In this document: positions 33,323-45,150 of the stretch, piece by piece
How positions within the stretch are numbered: position 1 is the stretch's first letter
Layout of the letters: each line of letters opens with the position of its first letter
Source: Ascaphus truei
Taxonomy: Eukaryota > Chordata > Amphibia > Anura > Ascaphidae
Length of the DNA stretch: 64,000 nt
Reading direction: 5' to 3'
Assembly (NCBI GenBank): GCA_036426205.1
Contig: CM071567.1
Coordinates: 289,455,385 to 289,519,384 of the forward strand
Translations under genes and position numbers: made by a program
Notes under the pieces: generated by a model
What the model was told of the DNA's origin: nothing
What the model saw: the letters and a program-made list of their open reading frames with translations, nothing else
Database searches by the model: none

Positions 33323-34532
33323 ATAAAGAGTGAAAGAAGATATGTCTCTGGCGCCTATAAATATATATAACAAAATAAATAAATTGTATACAACCCGGAC
33401 TGGCAGTAGTATCAGGATCCAAGGATGGAGAGGTCATACACATGAAAAATAAGAAAAAAATACAAAACATAGCATAATACTGCATATCTCAGCTGTGATA
33501 CAATACATAAAATACATCAAACAAAAACATACATATAATGACAATAAACAAGCCGGAAGCTAAAACGCACAACTGGTGTACTTCAAATATATAAAAAAAC
33601 ATTTAATTAAAACAACAACACTAAAAATATATAATCAATGGTCTCCCTATGAAAAGTACCCCTGGGATACCCTGACGAAGAAAGCGTTGCTTTTCGAAGC
33701 GTGTAGGGTGGTCCCGCTGGCCCAACTGTTTACGCCCCCTCTTGCTGGTTCCTCTCCAAGGCGAATCTGCTGTAGCAGTCTATTCTTGCTCTAGCTTTGG
33801 CGTCCTCGTGGTAGCAGGAGCGTATGCGTTTCCTCTTACAATAGGAGTGAGTTCCAAGTGCCCAACGCTGAAGGTTTGCATGGTGCTACATACCTTTGCA
33901 TGGTTACAGCTTTTAAAGACACAATTTCAGCTAAGCAGACGTGCCTGGAGTAATTGTGCCACAGATGAGACGGGACACTCTCCAATTTGTCCACAGCCTA
34001 CTACCACTTCCATCTGGTAAGTGGGCCTTTCAGTTCTAGCAGTGGAGTCATTTGTGGGACCTTTTTCATAGGGAGACCATTGATTATATATTTTTAGTGT
34101 TGTTGTTTTAATTAAATGTTTTTTATATATTTGAAGTACACCAGTTGTGCGTTTTAGCTTCCAGCTTGTTTATTGTCATTATATGTATGTTTTTGTTTGA
34201 TGTATTTTATGTATTGTATCATAGCTGAGATATGCAGTATTATGCTATGTTTTTTATTTTTTCATGTGTATGACCTCTCCATCCTTGGATCCTGATACTA
34301 CTGCCAGTCCGGGTTGTATACAATTTATATATTTTGTTATATATATTTATAGGCGCCAGAGATATATCTTCTTTCACTCTTACACTTCTCTGACCGGGTG
34401 GTCAGAGTCATATTTCAGGCTGCCCCTATATTTTCTTCTTACCTGTTAGAATATAAGGTATTTTTTGTGCACACATATTGCACACATATACACTTTTAGA
34501 ATTAGCGCTTCCTTTCTGTTTTGTTAGTTGCA
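33323..34532. mobile_element. Palindromic insertion inside the PLE endonuclease
   Basis: A 1210-bp insert is flanked by an exact 13-bp duplication CTCTAGACAAGAG (33310-33322 and 34533-34545). Inverted arms of about 330 bp (33325-33662 and 34054-34382) surround a centre with a hammerhead-like motif at 33672. It has no coding content. The variable-length duplication and inverted arms suggest mobilisation by Penelope machinery. Confidence 0.8.
33672..33710 (+). ncRNA. Hammerhead-like motif in the nested insert
   Basis: Canonical CTGACGA (33672-33678), stem II GAAAGC/GCTTTTC, then GAAGC (33696-33700) where GAAAC is expected, and a possible stem I CCC/GGG. The A-to-G change in the GAAA part and the lack of a clear GTC make activity unlikely. 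Confidence 0.55.
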
Positions 34533-34795
34533 CTCTAGACAAGAGAGCTACTGGATATTCCAATTGAACACCATGGTCCCTATGGGGTTAAATGAAGAGC
34601 TTGATATTGTATTACGCCTATAATTTCTTTGACATGTATCTATAACAGCCTATCTATAAGAAGAATGTTTCTTTTATTTCTAAATATTCGTTTATACCTG
34701 CCGTTAATATTTTGGACCATAATAATTTTTATTAATTTTTCATAAATCCAAATAATAACATCAATATTGGTTCTTTAGTTCTAAGTAATCCATTT

Positions 34796-34840
34796 GACTT
34801 TGATAAAGTCTCCTTACGGAGACGAAACGTGCCAGAGTTA
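34796..34840 (+). ncRNA. Hammerhead-like motif in the PLE tail
   Basis: Core TTGATAA (34800-34806), perfect 6-bp stem II GTCTCC/GGAGAC (34808-34823), GAAAC (34824-34828), then GTGCC where GCGTC is expected. It closely parallels the motif at 23621. The cleavage triplet is altered. Confidence 0.65.
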
Positions 34841-35682
34841 TACACTCTGTGTATGTCTTTTTTCCATTTGGATGAATAAATATTTTTTTCTCTATACTGC
34901 TCTTGGTTGATTCCTGATTTCGGAGAGCTGTGACCGCCATTCCCACAGTTTTTTCTGCATTATCTATCGGCTGGAGCACACAGTAACGGCGTTCTACGGC
35001 GGCACTCTGGCACTGATCAGCAACAACAAGCGGACACGGACAGTCTATCGTGAGTACCGGCCAGCTGTTCGCAAGGTGTGGGACACAGGGTGCGGTGAGG
35101 GAAGCTATTGAAGACTCCGTGAGTATCTTATGGGACGTGCTGCAGCGGCGCTTTCAGGGATACTTTGGACTGTTATCAGCTTATTAGCCCCCCACCCTGG
35201 GTGAGTCCATTATAAACACATCTTGGACATTTATAAGCCAATTCAGTTTATTTACCCCTATACGCTGATACAACCGAGGGAATCAAGAGGATGTTTACTG
35301 TTTGATACAATTACTGCATTATTGCTATTGATAGAGCACCAGTTTTTGAGGTTCATTCCTCGTTTTTGCTCATTTGACTCTAATGTTGACTTTTTTGTCA
35401 TTCCAGACTCCCAAGGTTACAATATCTATTTGCTATGGAATCTTTCAAGTTATGTATAGTTTGACTTTTCAGCTAAATGAATAATTTCTGTGATTAGTTC
35501 TTTATAAGGGATTTTGTAGGATGTGATCTTGCATGTTCACTCTGAAGTAATTACAGCTGTTTGTTCAATTGCTTAATAGATCCACCAATGGGCTATGTGG
35601 GGGCTTAATTGTTTTGAAACTCTACGCCCATTTTCAAGTTGCATTTGGGTTTAAATAGCACACATTTCCAGTATCAATTATA

Positions 35683-35724
35683 CCCAGATGAAGTATCTTT
35701 AATGATACGAAACGCATTGGATAG
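35683..35724 (+). ncRNA. Second hammerhead-like motif in the PLE tail
   Basis: CAGATGA (35685-35691), stem II GTATC/GATAC, GAAAC (35709-35713), then GCATT where GCGTC is expected. Stem I is short. It is about 880 bases after the 34796 motif, so the tail holds two tandem ribozyme-like units. Confidence 0.55.
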
Positions 35725-36191
35725 GAAATAGATTGTGTGCTTTTTTTCCCATTTTTATTCCACATATATACATTGCTATTTAGTACTTTTTATAATAAAT
35801 GTTTCTTTTTTGGTGCTTTTTTGCACTTATTCATTCAAATATTGGGTGAAGCAGTGCCGTGTTCTATGTCTGCAGCTTTATTGTGAGTCTGTGAATCTTT
35901 CATTGTGAAGCCACGTGACAACTGGAAACATCATACTGGGAGCGGGTGCCTTCCCTGACCGGTACAAGCTGAGGGCAGTTAGCCGGGAGCGGGTGCATTC
36001 CCTATCCGGTGGTGAGTGGAGCCAGACGTGAAGTGGATCAGCTGGTCTTTGTATCGTTTTAATTTTATGTTTGTTTAACCAATTTAGTTTTGTTTTTTTA
36101 GAGCACTCATTTGTGTTTCTTTTATTTCTATATAAAATATTTTTTTCTATTTTGGAACATGTTTTTGCACTGGTATCTTTTTCTTTAAAAT

Positions 36192-37498
36192 AACATGTGC
36201 ATTGTATAACTCCTCCCCAGCTCCTGACTCTGCCCAAGGTGCAAAATAGGGCAGGCAGGGCAAAATTGGAGGAAAATGCTTTGGTACATAGGTACAATAT
36301 GAAAATGCCCCAGTTTTGCTCCAAACTTGCCTTGATACATAGACTTAACATTTTAGCTAGTCTATTAAAAATGCTATAGGAGCTCTAAGAACACATAATG
36401 AGATTTTAAAATAATGTGATTAAAACTTTTGCAAGCTAGGGAGCCTTGTGTGAATAAATTACATTGCTAAAAATAAATATTTTTCGCTTGCAAATGTGGA
36501 CATTTCCTTCAAACATGATATTTCCATTGAAGTACATGAAAATAAGAATGCATGTCAGTCAAGCGTTTCCTTCATCCTTGGCCTGCCACTTCAGGACAAT
36601 TGGGATGGTACAATTGACAATAGTGCGTTGACAATTTACAAGGATGACAGATCCTGCTGATCTAACTGTGTCATCACACTGGAAAGGAAGGAGATAGAAT
36701 AATCAAATGTATCACATGTATGAGCTTATGGTGTTACAAGCTGAACAAAAAGGAATATTGAAAAATACTGATTGGTTACTTTTTTAAAGGCATCAATTTT
36801 CCCAGATTTAACCCATTCAGCATGCCGTTGCCATTGGCTTAATGGGATTCTAGAATAAATAGTGCCTCTAATTCCTTCCAATGAGATTCTATTGCTTTAA
36901 TTATTTTATGTCACAAATATTCTAAACTAGCTGAAATTACCAGCATTGCTCGGGAATTCTAAGAAACCAACCTCATACCTTGCCTCCTCCTCTCTTTCTC
37001 CCTACCCCCTTCTCTCCCCCCTAATCCCCCCTCATCTCTCCCCCCCTCTTTCTCCCTCCCATCACTTTCCTTTAATACCTTATGATGTCCCCATTTCTTT
37101 CCGCCTAATCCCTCCTTCTCTAGCATTCTTACTTGCTCCTCATGTGCCAACTTACTTCCTCTCTTTCTTACCATGTCAGCTTTCTGTGTAAGCTTTATAG
37201 CTATCTGACTCTCATCTGCCACCAGGCCATGTGCATACTCTACTTCTCTGCCACAAGGCCAGTCACTAGTAGGATTTCAGATGCCAGATACATAGCCTAC
37301 CAGGTACAACACCCAGTGGCTGCATTGTTTGAGAAATTTTAATAACTCATAGAATTACATGTATCCAAACATAGACAAAAATCATCATGAAAAATGTGGT
37401 TACGATATCTTAAGAGGTGTCCAAAGGCATTGCCAATAGACAAACAATTTTCCAAAATATATAGTAGATTATATGTATCAACATACATCATACACAGC
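36192..37498. other. Quiet DNA with a CT-rich stretch
   Basis: A pyrimidine-rich stretch with CTCTCCCCCC words lies at about 36980-37080. Nothing else is supported. Confidence 0.4.
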
Positions 37499-37858
37499 CA
37501 GTGGAGAATTTAAAATGTTGCCGTCCATAGGCACTTACCCTGGGCCATCTCCTCCTTCATGCCACCCTCCTCCAGCATCACGGAGTCGCTGCAATGTCAT
37601 ATGATGCCAGGTTTCCATGACAATGTGACACCATGTGATGTCACGTTGTCATGGCAATGCATCGCCATGTGACATCACCGGGTCATTTGACATTGTGATG
37701 CTATAGAAGGAGGAGGGCGGCATGAAGGAGAAGTTAAGATACCTTTACAGAGGCCCACACTCTTCCCCGGCAATCAGTGGTGAAGAGAGCAGGGCCTCTA
37801 TTTGCCACCCCCAAATTTTGCCACACTGGGCCTGGGCCAAATGGGAAATCCGACACTC
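37499..37858. mobile_element. hAT MITE with exact 8-bp duplication
   Basis: A 360-bp element starts CAGTGGAGAATTT and ends AAATCCGACACTC. The 8-mer TACACAGC is repeated exactly at 37491-37498 and 37859-37866. The interior is rich in ATGTGA/TCACAT words forming a hairpin around 37600-37700. No coding content. Confidence 0.8.
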
Positions 37859-38766
37859 TACACAGCCCCAAATACAGTACTATAAATATAACATTATATC
37901 AAAGTAATACAGACAGATAAAATAAATGGTGCATTCAGGTTGTGGAACTTTTAACTTAGGCATTATGAAATTAGAGTTAAAATAAAAATGCACTATAGTG
38001 ATCTTTGTCTACTTTGTATGGCTACGCCAGTTAAGATAAACAATCATTGTCCAAAAAGGAGAAGTGCTAACTCAAATAGCAAAAAAAATCTATAGTAAAG
38101 AGATCATGTACTTAAACACACACAGAAGGCTAACCTCGATGTCACACTATCAAAAACATATATTGAATTAAAGAAAAATAATATGATTCAAGTCAATTCA
38201 ATGGAAAGAATGTTGTTCAAGGTTACGGTTTTGTTTGTTAAACTGCTGGATTTTGTACTGTTTTAAATACAATTCCATTAAACAAAAAAATGAGAGAGAA
38301 TCACTTGATATGATGCCAAATGACAACTCCGAGCTTGATTACATTTAAATACAAGTAGAACAAATAATACAAAAAAACATATTCTGCAGTAATAGTCAGG
38401 CATAAAAATAGCAGTGCAATAAAGCAAGCAGGAAAAAATGAAATAAAAAGGAACATGTATGTAGAGAAATATTTTGTTTATTGGCCCACAATTTAATTTA
38501 TAAAAATTGAAATACTATAACCTAACTTGACAATTGATTTCTTAGTATGAAGAATTATGGGCCAATGTTATTCCGTAATATGATTTTTGGTCCGGGAAGA
38601 CATTGTACAGGTTATATACATGTCTAGTAATGACATTTTAAATCATGAAAATTTGTCAGGAGATGTAAATTATCACACCTTCCTGTTAATTTCTATTGCT
38701 AAAGATGTACCATTATATGGGTAAAAATATTTTTTTTTTAGAAATTGCCTATATATACTAAACAGG
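37859..38766. other. Quiet AT-rich DNA
   Basis: Nothing supported. Confidence 0.4.
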
Positions 38767-39557
38767 TGTAGCCATGTGTAAAAATGGTGTACATCTCTTT
38801 CTCATGCTGGCAGTAAACCTGGTAAGTATGCAGGGTTGCCAGCAACAATCATGGAGTTTGCTCTCACACCCTGGTGAGGTGTCATATCTAACAAGGGAAA
38901 TGACAACATGCTCTGTGTCCACTGTTAGTGACACAGAGGTTTGTCTGTTTTCTGAGTCTATATAAGACAAAGCACTGCCAAAAGTTAGTTGTTGAGTCTA
39001 GGTTGAAGCCTAGTGTTAACAAGGAGTGTCGGCAGCAATTCAAGGCTGTCAGGTTCAAGTGCAAGCTGACTACACACTGTGTTCATGGACCTGACACAGA
39101 TGGTGATCTCCCTAAAGGGTAGAGGTGAACCCACTCTATTGAGAGAGAAGGAACCTTCGGAAGCGGGGACCTCAACAAGATGAGCGGCTGAGCACGACCG
39201 CGATGAGGGGCAGTCTGCCTAATCAGATGACAATAAAGATGCCCTTGTTCACTACATCCCTTCTGTGTGAATGTGGAGTCATTCTACAGAAGGAGGTACC
39301 ACAGAGGAGTTCTCCATCAGATACATCCCCCTGCGGCCGCAGAGATCCTGATGGGGTGGAGGCGCTGCATCGAATGTGAGTAGGACTCAGAGACACTACC
39401 TCAGACACCTGTCATGCTGATATCCCCACTAACACCCAGCGGGAGACTCAGGAGTCCTGTAAGCCAGCAGGTGCACCACAACATACACAGACATGTAATG
39501 GGGGCCAGTAGACCACAGGGGGCCAATGTGAGATTGGGTTGGTGTCTGACCGTTACA
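38767..39557 (+). mobile_element. Solo Gypsy-type LTR
   Basis: A 791-bp LTR starts TGTAGCCATG and ends CCGTTACA, with a 4-bp duplication CAGG (38763-38766 and 39558-39561). A TATATAAG box lies near 38959 and AATAAA at 39232-39237. From about 39100 it is clearly related to the 5' LTR remnant of the Gypsy element at 53391-53859, sharing GATGAGCGGCTGAGC, AATAAAGATGCCC and GGGAGACTCAGGAGTCCTGT. It is the product of LTR-LTR recombination. Confidence 0.8.
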
Positions 39558-40191
39558 CAGGGAATGGGCAATAACGAGTGTACTAATGCCAGAAAGTGTC
39601 ATATGGAAAGGAAATGTGCCTAGGAAATACAGGCCTTTTGTTTTGAAGCATTTTCCCTCCATATAATGTTCTGATTTACATCTGCTAACAGATTTTCATA
39701 TTTTAATATACCATCACTAGACAGCAAACATGTCATTTTTAACTGCGGCTTCCAGTTTACAAACCTATAAATAAAATACATATGACATACAGAATAAAAG
39801 GCCATTTTACAAGCAGAAGTGCTATATATAGGTAATGCTTTATAGAAGTAAAAAACATTAACATAAATTCACAATTTTCATACTGGTTCTCCAAGAAGAC
39901 GAAAAAAAATCCACATTTTTCACACCCGGTATCTGTAAAATGCACAATATAAATGACTAAGTTACTAATATAACTGCTAGATTACCACATAATTTTACTC
40001 TTCAATGTCATTTGATCACTTTAATAGCAGTCAATCAGTAATACATTATACTGTACCTTTTCCACTTCACATGCTCCTAGAATCAAGTGGAAGAGGCCAA
40101 AGTGACATGGTGCTCAATGAATGCCATAAAGGTTTCCATTATTCAGTGATACCAATAAGTCAAATAAGTTGTTAATGGAAAAGTATATATA
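39558..40191. other. Quiet AT-rich DNA
   Basis: Nothing supported. Confidence 0.4.
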
Positions 40192-41073
40192 TGTAACCCT
40201 TGTTCCCCCCCCCCCCAGACTCATCTGTGGTGTCTAGGTGCGTGAGGGCAGATTACATGCGTAGTGGTGGTGCATACCTGCGTGGAACAGGAGGGCCTTA
40301 GCTTCCCGCGTTGTTATTGGGGAGATAGGACCAGGCTTCTGGGGTGGTAGCCTCCATGCTTTAGTGGTGCAGCGCCTCCATCCTCTATACTCCCAGGGAT
40401 ATGGGATAGGACCTGTATAGAAGAACCACCCTGGTCCAGGGTTGAATGCTCCAGACTCACACAACAGTCTTTGTATAAAAGTATTGTCTCTTTATTGGTC
40501 AGATCAGCGACTCCAAATGTAGTGGTGACCAGCAGCCACAACAACAACAGCAGCAATGTCCCGCTTAGCACTCCACTCTCCTTCCCTCCAAATCTCTCCT
40601 CCGACAGAATGGTCTGGGCTGGGGCGTCAATACCCCGCAGCCCACCTCAGAGGTTATCCTCTGGGTGGGGAATGGATTCTCCCCATCACCCCAGACATGG
40701 GGTGAGGGGCATTGGTCCACCGGGTCTATGGTACTATCAGCTCTACTCAAAGTGGTTGAGTCTCTCCTCTCCTTTCTCTGCTCCTGTACGAACTGCACAG
40801 GTGAGACCGCACTGTCTCCTCCAACTCCTCGGACAGAACAGCCAGTCACTCACAGGAGCGGGCTCCTAAATAGAGTCAGCCCCACCCCTCATGATGTCAG
40901 CAGAACCTCCCCTCTGTCTCATGCCTGCAGCAGAGTGAGGGGCCTGCATCCACCACTCAGGGCAGGGCATGGAAGGGGGAAAACCCATGATGACTACTGG
41001 TGCCTGCCCTTAACAGGACTTACCACAGTATGAGGAAGATAGGTATAGCCTGTGCTGTTTACAGGGGGCTACA
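40192..41073 (-). repeat. 3' LTR of copy 2
   Basis: On the minus strand it runs TGTAGCCCCC to GGGTTACA. It has AATAAAGAGAC near 40485-40495 (minus) as a polyA signal and CTATTTAG near 40866-40875 (minus) as a weak TATA-like box. It lacks the 30-bp tandem block of copy 1. Confidence 0.9.
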
Positions 41074-41083
41074 CTCTCCCTAT
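41074..41083 (-). other. Polypurine tract of copy 2
   Basis: Minus strand ATAGGGAGAG next to the LTR start TGTAGCC, as in copy 1. Confidence 0.65.
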
Positions 41084-41238
41084 GGTGGAATCCAATGGTC
41101 CCCACTTGGACCTAGTTTTAGCAGACCCATCCTGCGCCGAACAACCTGGGAAACAGCACACATGAGACATTGTCATATACATTGCATAATGAGGTAGTTC
41201 AAGGATAATACAACTGGGTACTCCCAACATGGAGAACC

Positions 41239-43704
41239 CTACAGATAATGCTTTGGATCAGGCTTTCTTATTCTCCGCCCATTATGATCCGTGACGGTCA
41301 CAGCGAAAGATTGTACCGGCCCATGCATGTAGATACATCTACCTATGCTCCATATGCGGACCAATTCGCTTATATTATCCTCATTATGATACCTTCCCTG
41401 ACCGAACTTGGTCCAAAGATATTCCTGCATAGCCTCCCTGAGCCAGCTATCCCGATTCTCTTCTATTTCCCTCATGATGGGCTCAGGCACATAAGGGTAC
41501 TCATATCCGTGGGACTGCCGGTATCTAGCCACTATGGCCCGGTCAGCTCGACTTAGTTTGGTGAGCTTGCGGTGCCCCGCCCTGCTCCGCAGTACCCAAA
41601 ACACAGGCTCTTCCGGAGCTACTTCATCATATAAGATACTGGGGCCTCGGGGTACAACAAGTTTCTGCTCTATCTTCCGGTACCTATGATCTAATTCATC
41701 CTCCACCTCTTGTTGAGTGAAAGAACCAGCCGCCCACCAATGGTCTACGATATTATTCTTAATTAATAGGAACCGCGTACGGTCCATCCCCTTGTGGTAT
41801 CCAGTAAATAAAGGCACCCACCATTTGTCACGGTGCTCGTATTCTGTGGACTACCTCCGACTCTGTCTGAGATGATACACCGGACGTACCCACATCAGTA
41901 GATCGCGAGCAATCTCTCCTCCCTTTGGCATTAAAGTACCTGGTAGGGTTCATCTTATGAACCACGTTGCTGGTACGCCCAGCCTCTACTGGAGTGTGGG
42001 ACCCACGGGCCCTCCCTCTAGCTGCAGGAGAAAACGGCACAGGGTTAGGCACAGGTATCACACTTGAATATGGTATCTCCCCATCCGACCCCTCATCACT
42101 CAATTTCCAATCCCGCAAGTCCTTGGAGTATTTGGGGTATTTACATAACTTATCCCTGGTAGGTCCTGGTGGCAATACTCATGATGGGGCAGGAGCAGTG
42201 GCCGGGGCAATCGAGCTATGGGCTGGGGCTGGGGGAACGTCCAACTCAATGTCCAGCAAGCGGGCAATTCCGCGACCAATGGACGCTTTCTTAGACGCGC
42301 TCTCCGCCATGCTTCTGGCTTCTCTGGAGGAGCCTCGACTCTGTAAGGTAGCCAGGGCAAGGGCCGTATCTATGCTTCGTGAGGAGAACACCCCTCCCGG
42401 CCTTCTCTTTCCGGTGGAAACGATGTCATCAGGGGTGCCCGCAGAATCTCCATCCGCTCCGTGGTCACGCACCGGAAGTGCGTCGAGGACCGGCATGGGC
42501 GGTGGCGGAGCATCCGGTGCACGGCCGGACAAGTAGGCCTCAAGCCTCTCCTTCTCGTCCTCTGTGGTTGTGGTCTTTGCCTGGCGGGAGTAAGGGGGGG
42601 GGTGGAGTCTCCTTACCGCTCCACTGCTGTTTGATGATATCGGGCTCCTCTAGGGTCGTCTCGGTCTCGGTTTCCGCCGCACTGGGAGTCACCACGGCCA
42701 TGGGACTCTTATGGGCCTCCGGCCGCACCAGCACTCGCCGTCGGAAGGTTTCCGGACTCGTCTGCTCCTTCCTGAGGCCTTTCGGGTGGTTCGCCGGTAG
42801 GCGCATCGCCACCGATATCACGCCAACCTCTTCCTCTGAGAATATCAGGATCGGTTCCTCCGCTAGGGAGTCACCGGGTTCTTCTGCGATACAACCAGTG
42901 GGTATAGGTACAAAGCAGTCCCGCTGTGGTACCTCCACTGCGGTCGCACTCTTCTCTGTCGACAGCTCGCTCGGTTCAGTAGAGGGCTGGGCCTTGGTTC
43001 CTTCCGCTTGGGTGTAACGGGGAACCAGGGCAGTCTTGTCTTTGCCTTCCGCCACCTCCGTCAATGTTCCCGGAGAGGCACCCCGCGGGGTCTCGATCAA
43101 AGGCCACGGCTCGTTCGGTCAAAGGTAAAACGTGCCACATTGAGGGCATCGGGCCTTGGTGCTTGGTACCGCGCCCCGCTATCCCGCAGTGAACGCACAA
43201 ACACCGGAGGTATTCGTGCTCAACTACCTCCACTACCAGTAAGCCTCCTGGTAGTTGGTAAATCGAAGTATTCATCTCGGACATGGTTCGCTCAGGGTTG
43301 GAAAAGCTCAGTGTTTCAGCTCCTTGCTCCTCGAATGCCAGACAAAAGTGAAGCTCTTCGCTCTGGCTTCCGGTCCCTCCCTTCGCTGGGGAGGACTCTC
43401 CTGATTGGCTCTCCTGGGGACTCCTCCCTCTGGTGGAATCCAGAGGCGGGTCCTTCTCTCCTTCAGTGTGACATGGCCTGGATTTCTGACCAGTCATGGC
43501 ACAGGTGGGTGGGATTTCGGCTTTCGCGCCTCTCCGCTCCTCTTGCAAGGAATATGGGTTTGGCGCAAGACTCTTACACATTTCCCGCCACATTTCTCTC
43601 ACTGTCTCTTTGCACAATTCACGTGCTTGCTCCAGGATTGGCGGGAACCGCCATTTTAGATCGGCTCTCTTGCTCCGCGGAGCACATGTCGGGACGGACG
43701 CCAT
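41239..43704 (-). pseudogene. Unrecognised long ORF of the non-autonomous LTR element, copy 2 (broken)
   Basis: Same protein as in copy 1. The shared ATG is at 43704 (AAGATGG context) and the shared end DPKHYL-stop at 41239, a span of about 820 codons. The C-terminal domain is cleanest here (41817-41239, 192 codons). It has DHWWAAGSF, FWVLRSRAGHRKL, a Tyr/Pro-rich RYRQSHGYEYPYVPEP and a helical acidic part ending GRCIYMHG. The CVHC half of the zinc-ribbon-like motif is kept near 43190, but a 1-base insertion just after it (about 43168) throws off the second CxxC. Other breaks are a CGA-to-TGA stop at 42179-42181 and a roughly 16-base loss near 41850. Breaks differ from copy 1, so each was open when it inserted. 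Confidence 0.7.
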
Positions 43705-44251
43705 CTTGTATGAGTCCTCCAAATGTACATGTGCCCTATTCTCAGTGTCTACTGGGTATCTCGTACCTAGACACTGACTGACCTCCAAATGTGTTCTGTT
43801 TTTGTATCCCACTAATATGTGGTGGCTTTACCCCAGGCTCAGCAGAACTCCTCTCCTCCATGCACTGAACTCGGTGTCTACGGTGCAAGTGCTCTATGGT
43901 GCATTTGTGTGGGTGATAGCTAGTGTACCTCTCTTTCCTAGGTACAGGCGTCTCCTACTTTTGGCCACTCATAGCGCGGGCCCTGGGCCATGGGCCATGG
44001 TCCCTGGACTAGTTAAAAGGCTGACCCCCCCAGTTGCCTCACACTATCTGCCTCAAGGGACTCGGACAGCTATAGCTATTCACCCCTCCTACGCCACCTC
44101 CTAAGGGCACCCAAGGCGTACTGTGCGAGAGTCTACGCTCCCCTGACTACCCTCGGTGTACAATTGCGCCCTTCCTTCTCCAGCACTTGCACGGAGAGTG
44201 CTTCTCACTCTTCCCGTTCTGCCTCGCTGTAAGCCTGACCTGTTCTGGCAT

Positions 44252-44271
44252 CTCAGCAGCTCGCCTCCAAA
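44252..44271 (-). other. Primer-binding site of copy 2
   Basis: Minus strand TTTGGAGGCGAGCTGCTGAG, the copy-1 and Gypsy site with one inserted base. Confidence 0.6.
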
Positions 44272-45150
44272 TGTAACCCTTGTTCCCCCCCAGACTCATC
44301 TGTGGTGTCTAGGGTGCGTGAGGGCAGATTACATGCGTAGTGGTGGTGCATACCTGCGTGGAACAGGAGGGCCTGAGCTTCCCACGTTGTTATTGGGGAG
44401 ACAGGACCAGGCTTCTGGGGTGGTAGCCTCCATGCTTTCTTAGTGGTGCAGCGCCTCCATCCTCTATACTCCCAGGGATATGGGATAGGACATGTATAGA
44501 AGAACCACCCTGGTCCAGGGTTCAATGCTCCAGACTCACACAACAGTCTTTGTATAAAAGTATTGTCTCTTTATTGGTCAGATCAGCGACTCCAAATATA
44601 GTGGCGACCAGCAGCCACAACAACAGCAGCAATGTCCCGCTTAGCACTCCACTCTCCTTCCCTCCAGATCTCTCCTCCGACGGGATGGTCTGGGCTGGGG
44701 CGTCAATACCCCACAGCCTACCTCAGAGGTTATCCTCTGGGTGGGGAATGGATTCTCCCCATCAACCCCAGACCATGGGGTGAGGGGCATTGGCACACGG
44801 GTCTATGGTACATCAGCTCTACTCAAATGTGGTTGAGTCTCTCCTCTCCTTTCTCTGCTACTGTACGAACTGCACATGTGAGACGCACTGCTCTGTCTCC
44901 TCCAACTCCTCGGACAGAACAGCCAGTCACTCACAGGAGCTTTAGGCTCCTAAATAGTCACCCCACCCCTCAGTGATGTCAGCGAGAACCTCCCTCTGTC
45001 TCATGCCTGCAGCAGAGTCAGGCCTGCATCCACCACTCAGGGCGGGCTTGGAAGGGGGAAAACCCATGATACTACGGTGCCTGCCCTTAACAGGACTTAC
45101 CATAGTATGAGGAAGATAGGTATAGCCTGTGCTGTTTACAGGGGGCTACA
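44272..45150 (-). repeat. 5' LTR of copy 2
   Basis: Partner of 40192-41073, with the same TATA-like and AATAAA positions. It has accumulated several small deletions near 44940-45070. Confidence 0.9.

Larger units (their letters stand above)
32945..34623 (+). pseudogene. Penelope GIY-YIG endonuclease, split by an insertion
   Basis: The first part (32945-33322) has a Cys linker (CGKCLACKH), then HLECPCGLLYVCRSR (YV-C in place of the usual YIG) and RRRIWEHIHNI. HSVSRYLKTHH and RRGGDRIKGLSRQE follow. The last codons of the protein (SYWIFQLNT..PMGLNEELD, ending at a TAA at 34621-34623) lie beyond the insertion and continue in the same frame from the second copy of the 13-bp duplication. Without the insert the frame would run through. 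This nuclease nicks target DNA in active PLEs. Confidence 0.85.
31127..36191 (+). mobile_element. Large Penelope-like element with inverted arms and nested insertions
   Basis: The outer arms are 31127-31266 and 36046-36191, and the inner arms 32002-32087 and 35958-36043, all in inverted orientation. Between them lie a 5'-truncated RT (32078-32725), a GIY-YIG nuclease (32945-33322 plus 34546-34623) and hammerhead-like motifs at 34800 and 35685. The left arm carries 735 extra bases (31267-32001: a tandem duplication and a TTAA MITE). The body carries a 1.21-kb nested palindromic element (33323-34532). Confidence 0.75.
40192..45150 (-). mobile_element. Non-autonomous LTR element, copy 2 (structurally complete)
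   Basis: Both LTRs are complete (40192-41073, 882 bp; 44272-45150, 879 bp), with TG...CA ends on either strand. The interior (3.2 kb) has one broken long frame on the minus strand and no RT, RNase H or integrase. The flanks are TATATA on both sides, compatible with a 4- to 6-bp duplication, but the site is an AT repeat so its length is uncertain. The two LTRs are very similar apart from small indels, so the insertion is not ancient. Confidence 0.9.

Noticed and set aside
41074..41093. Plus-strand primer-binding site next to the left LTR of copy 2
   Set aside because: A TGGTGGAATCC stretch looked possible, but the minus strand has a better primer site at the other LTR and a purine tract here, so the element reads on the minus strand.
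43008..43781. 257-codon plus-strand frame
   Set aside because: Antisense shadow of the long minus-strand ORF in the LTR element; the minus frame is the one shared with copy 1.
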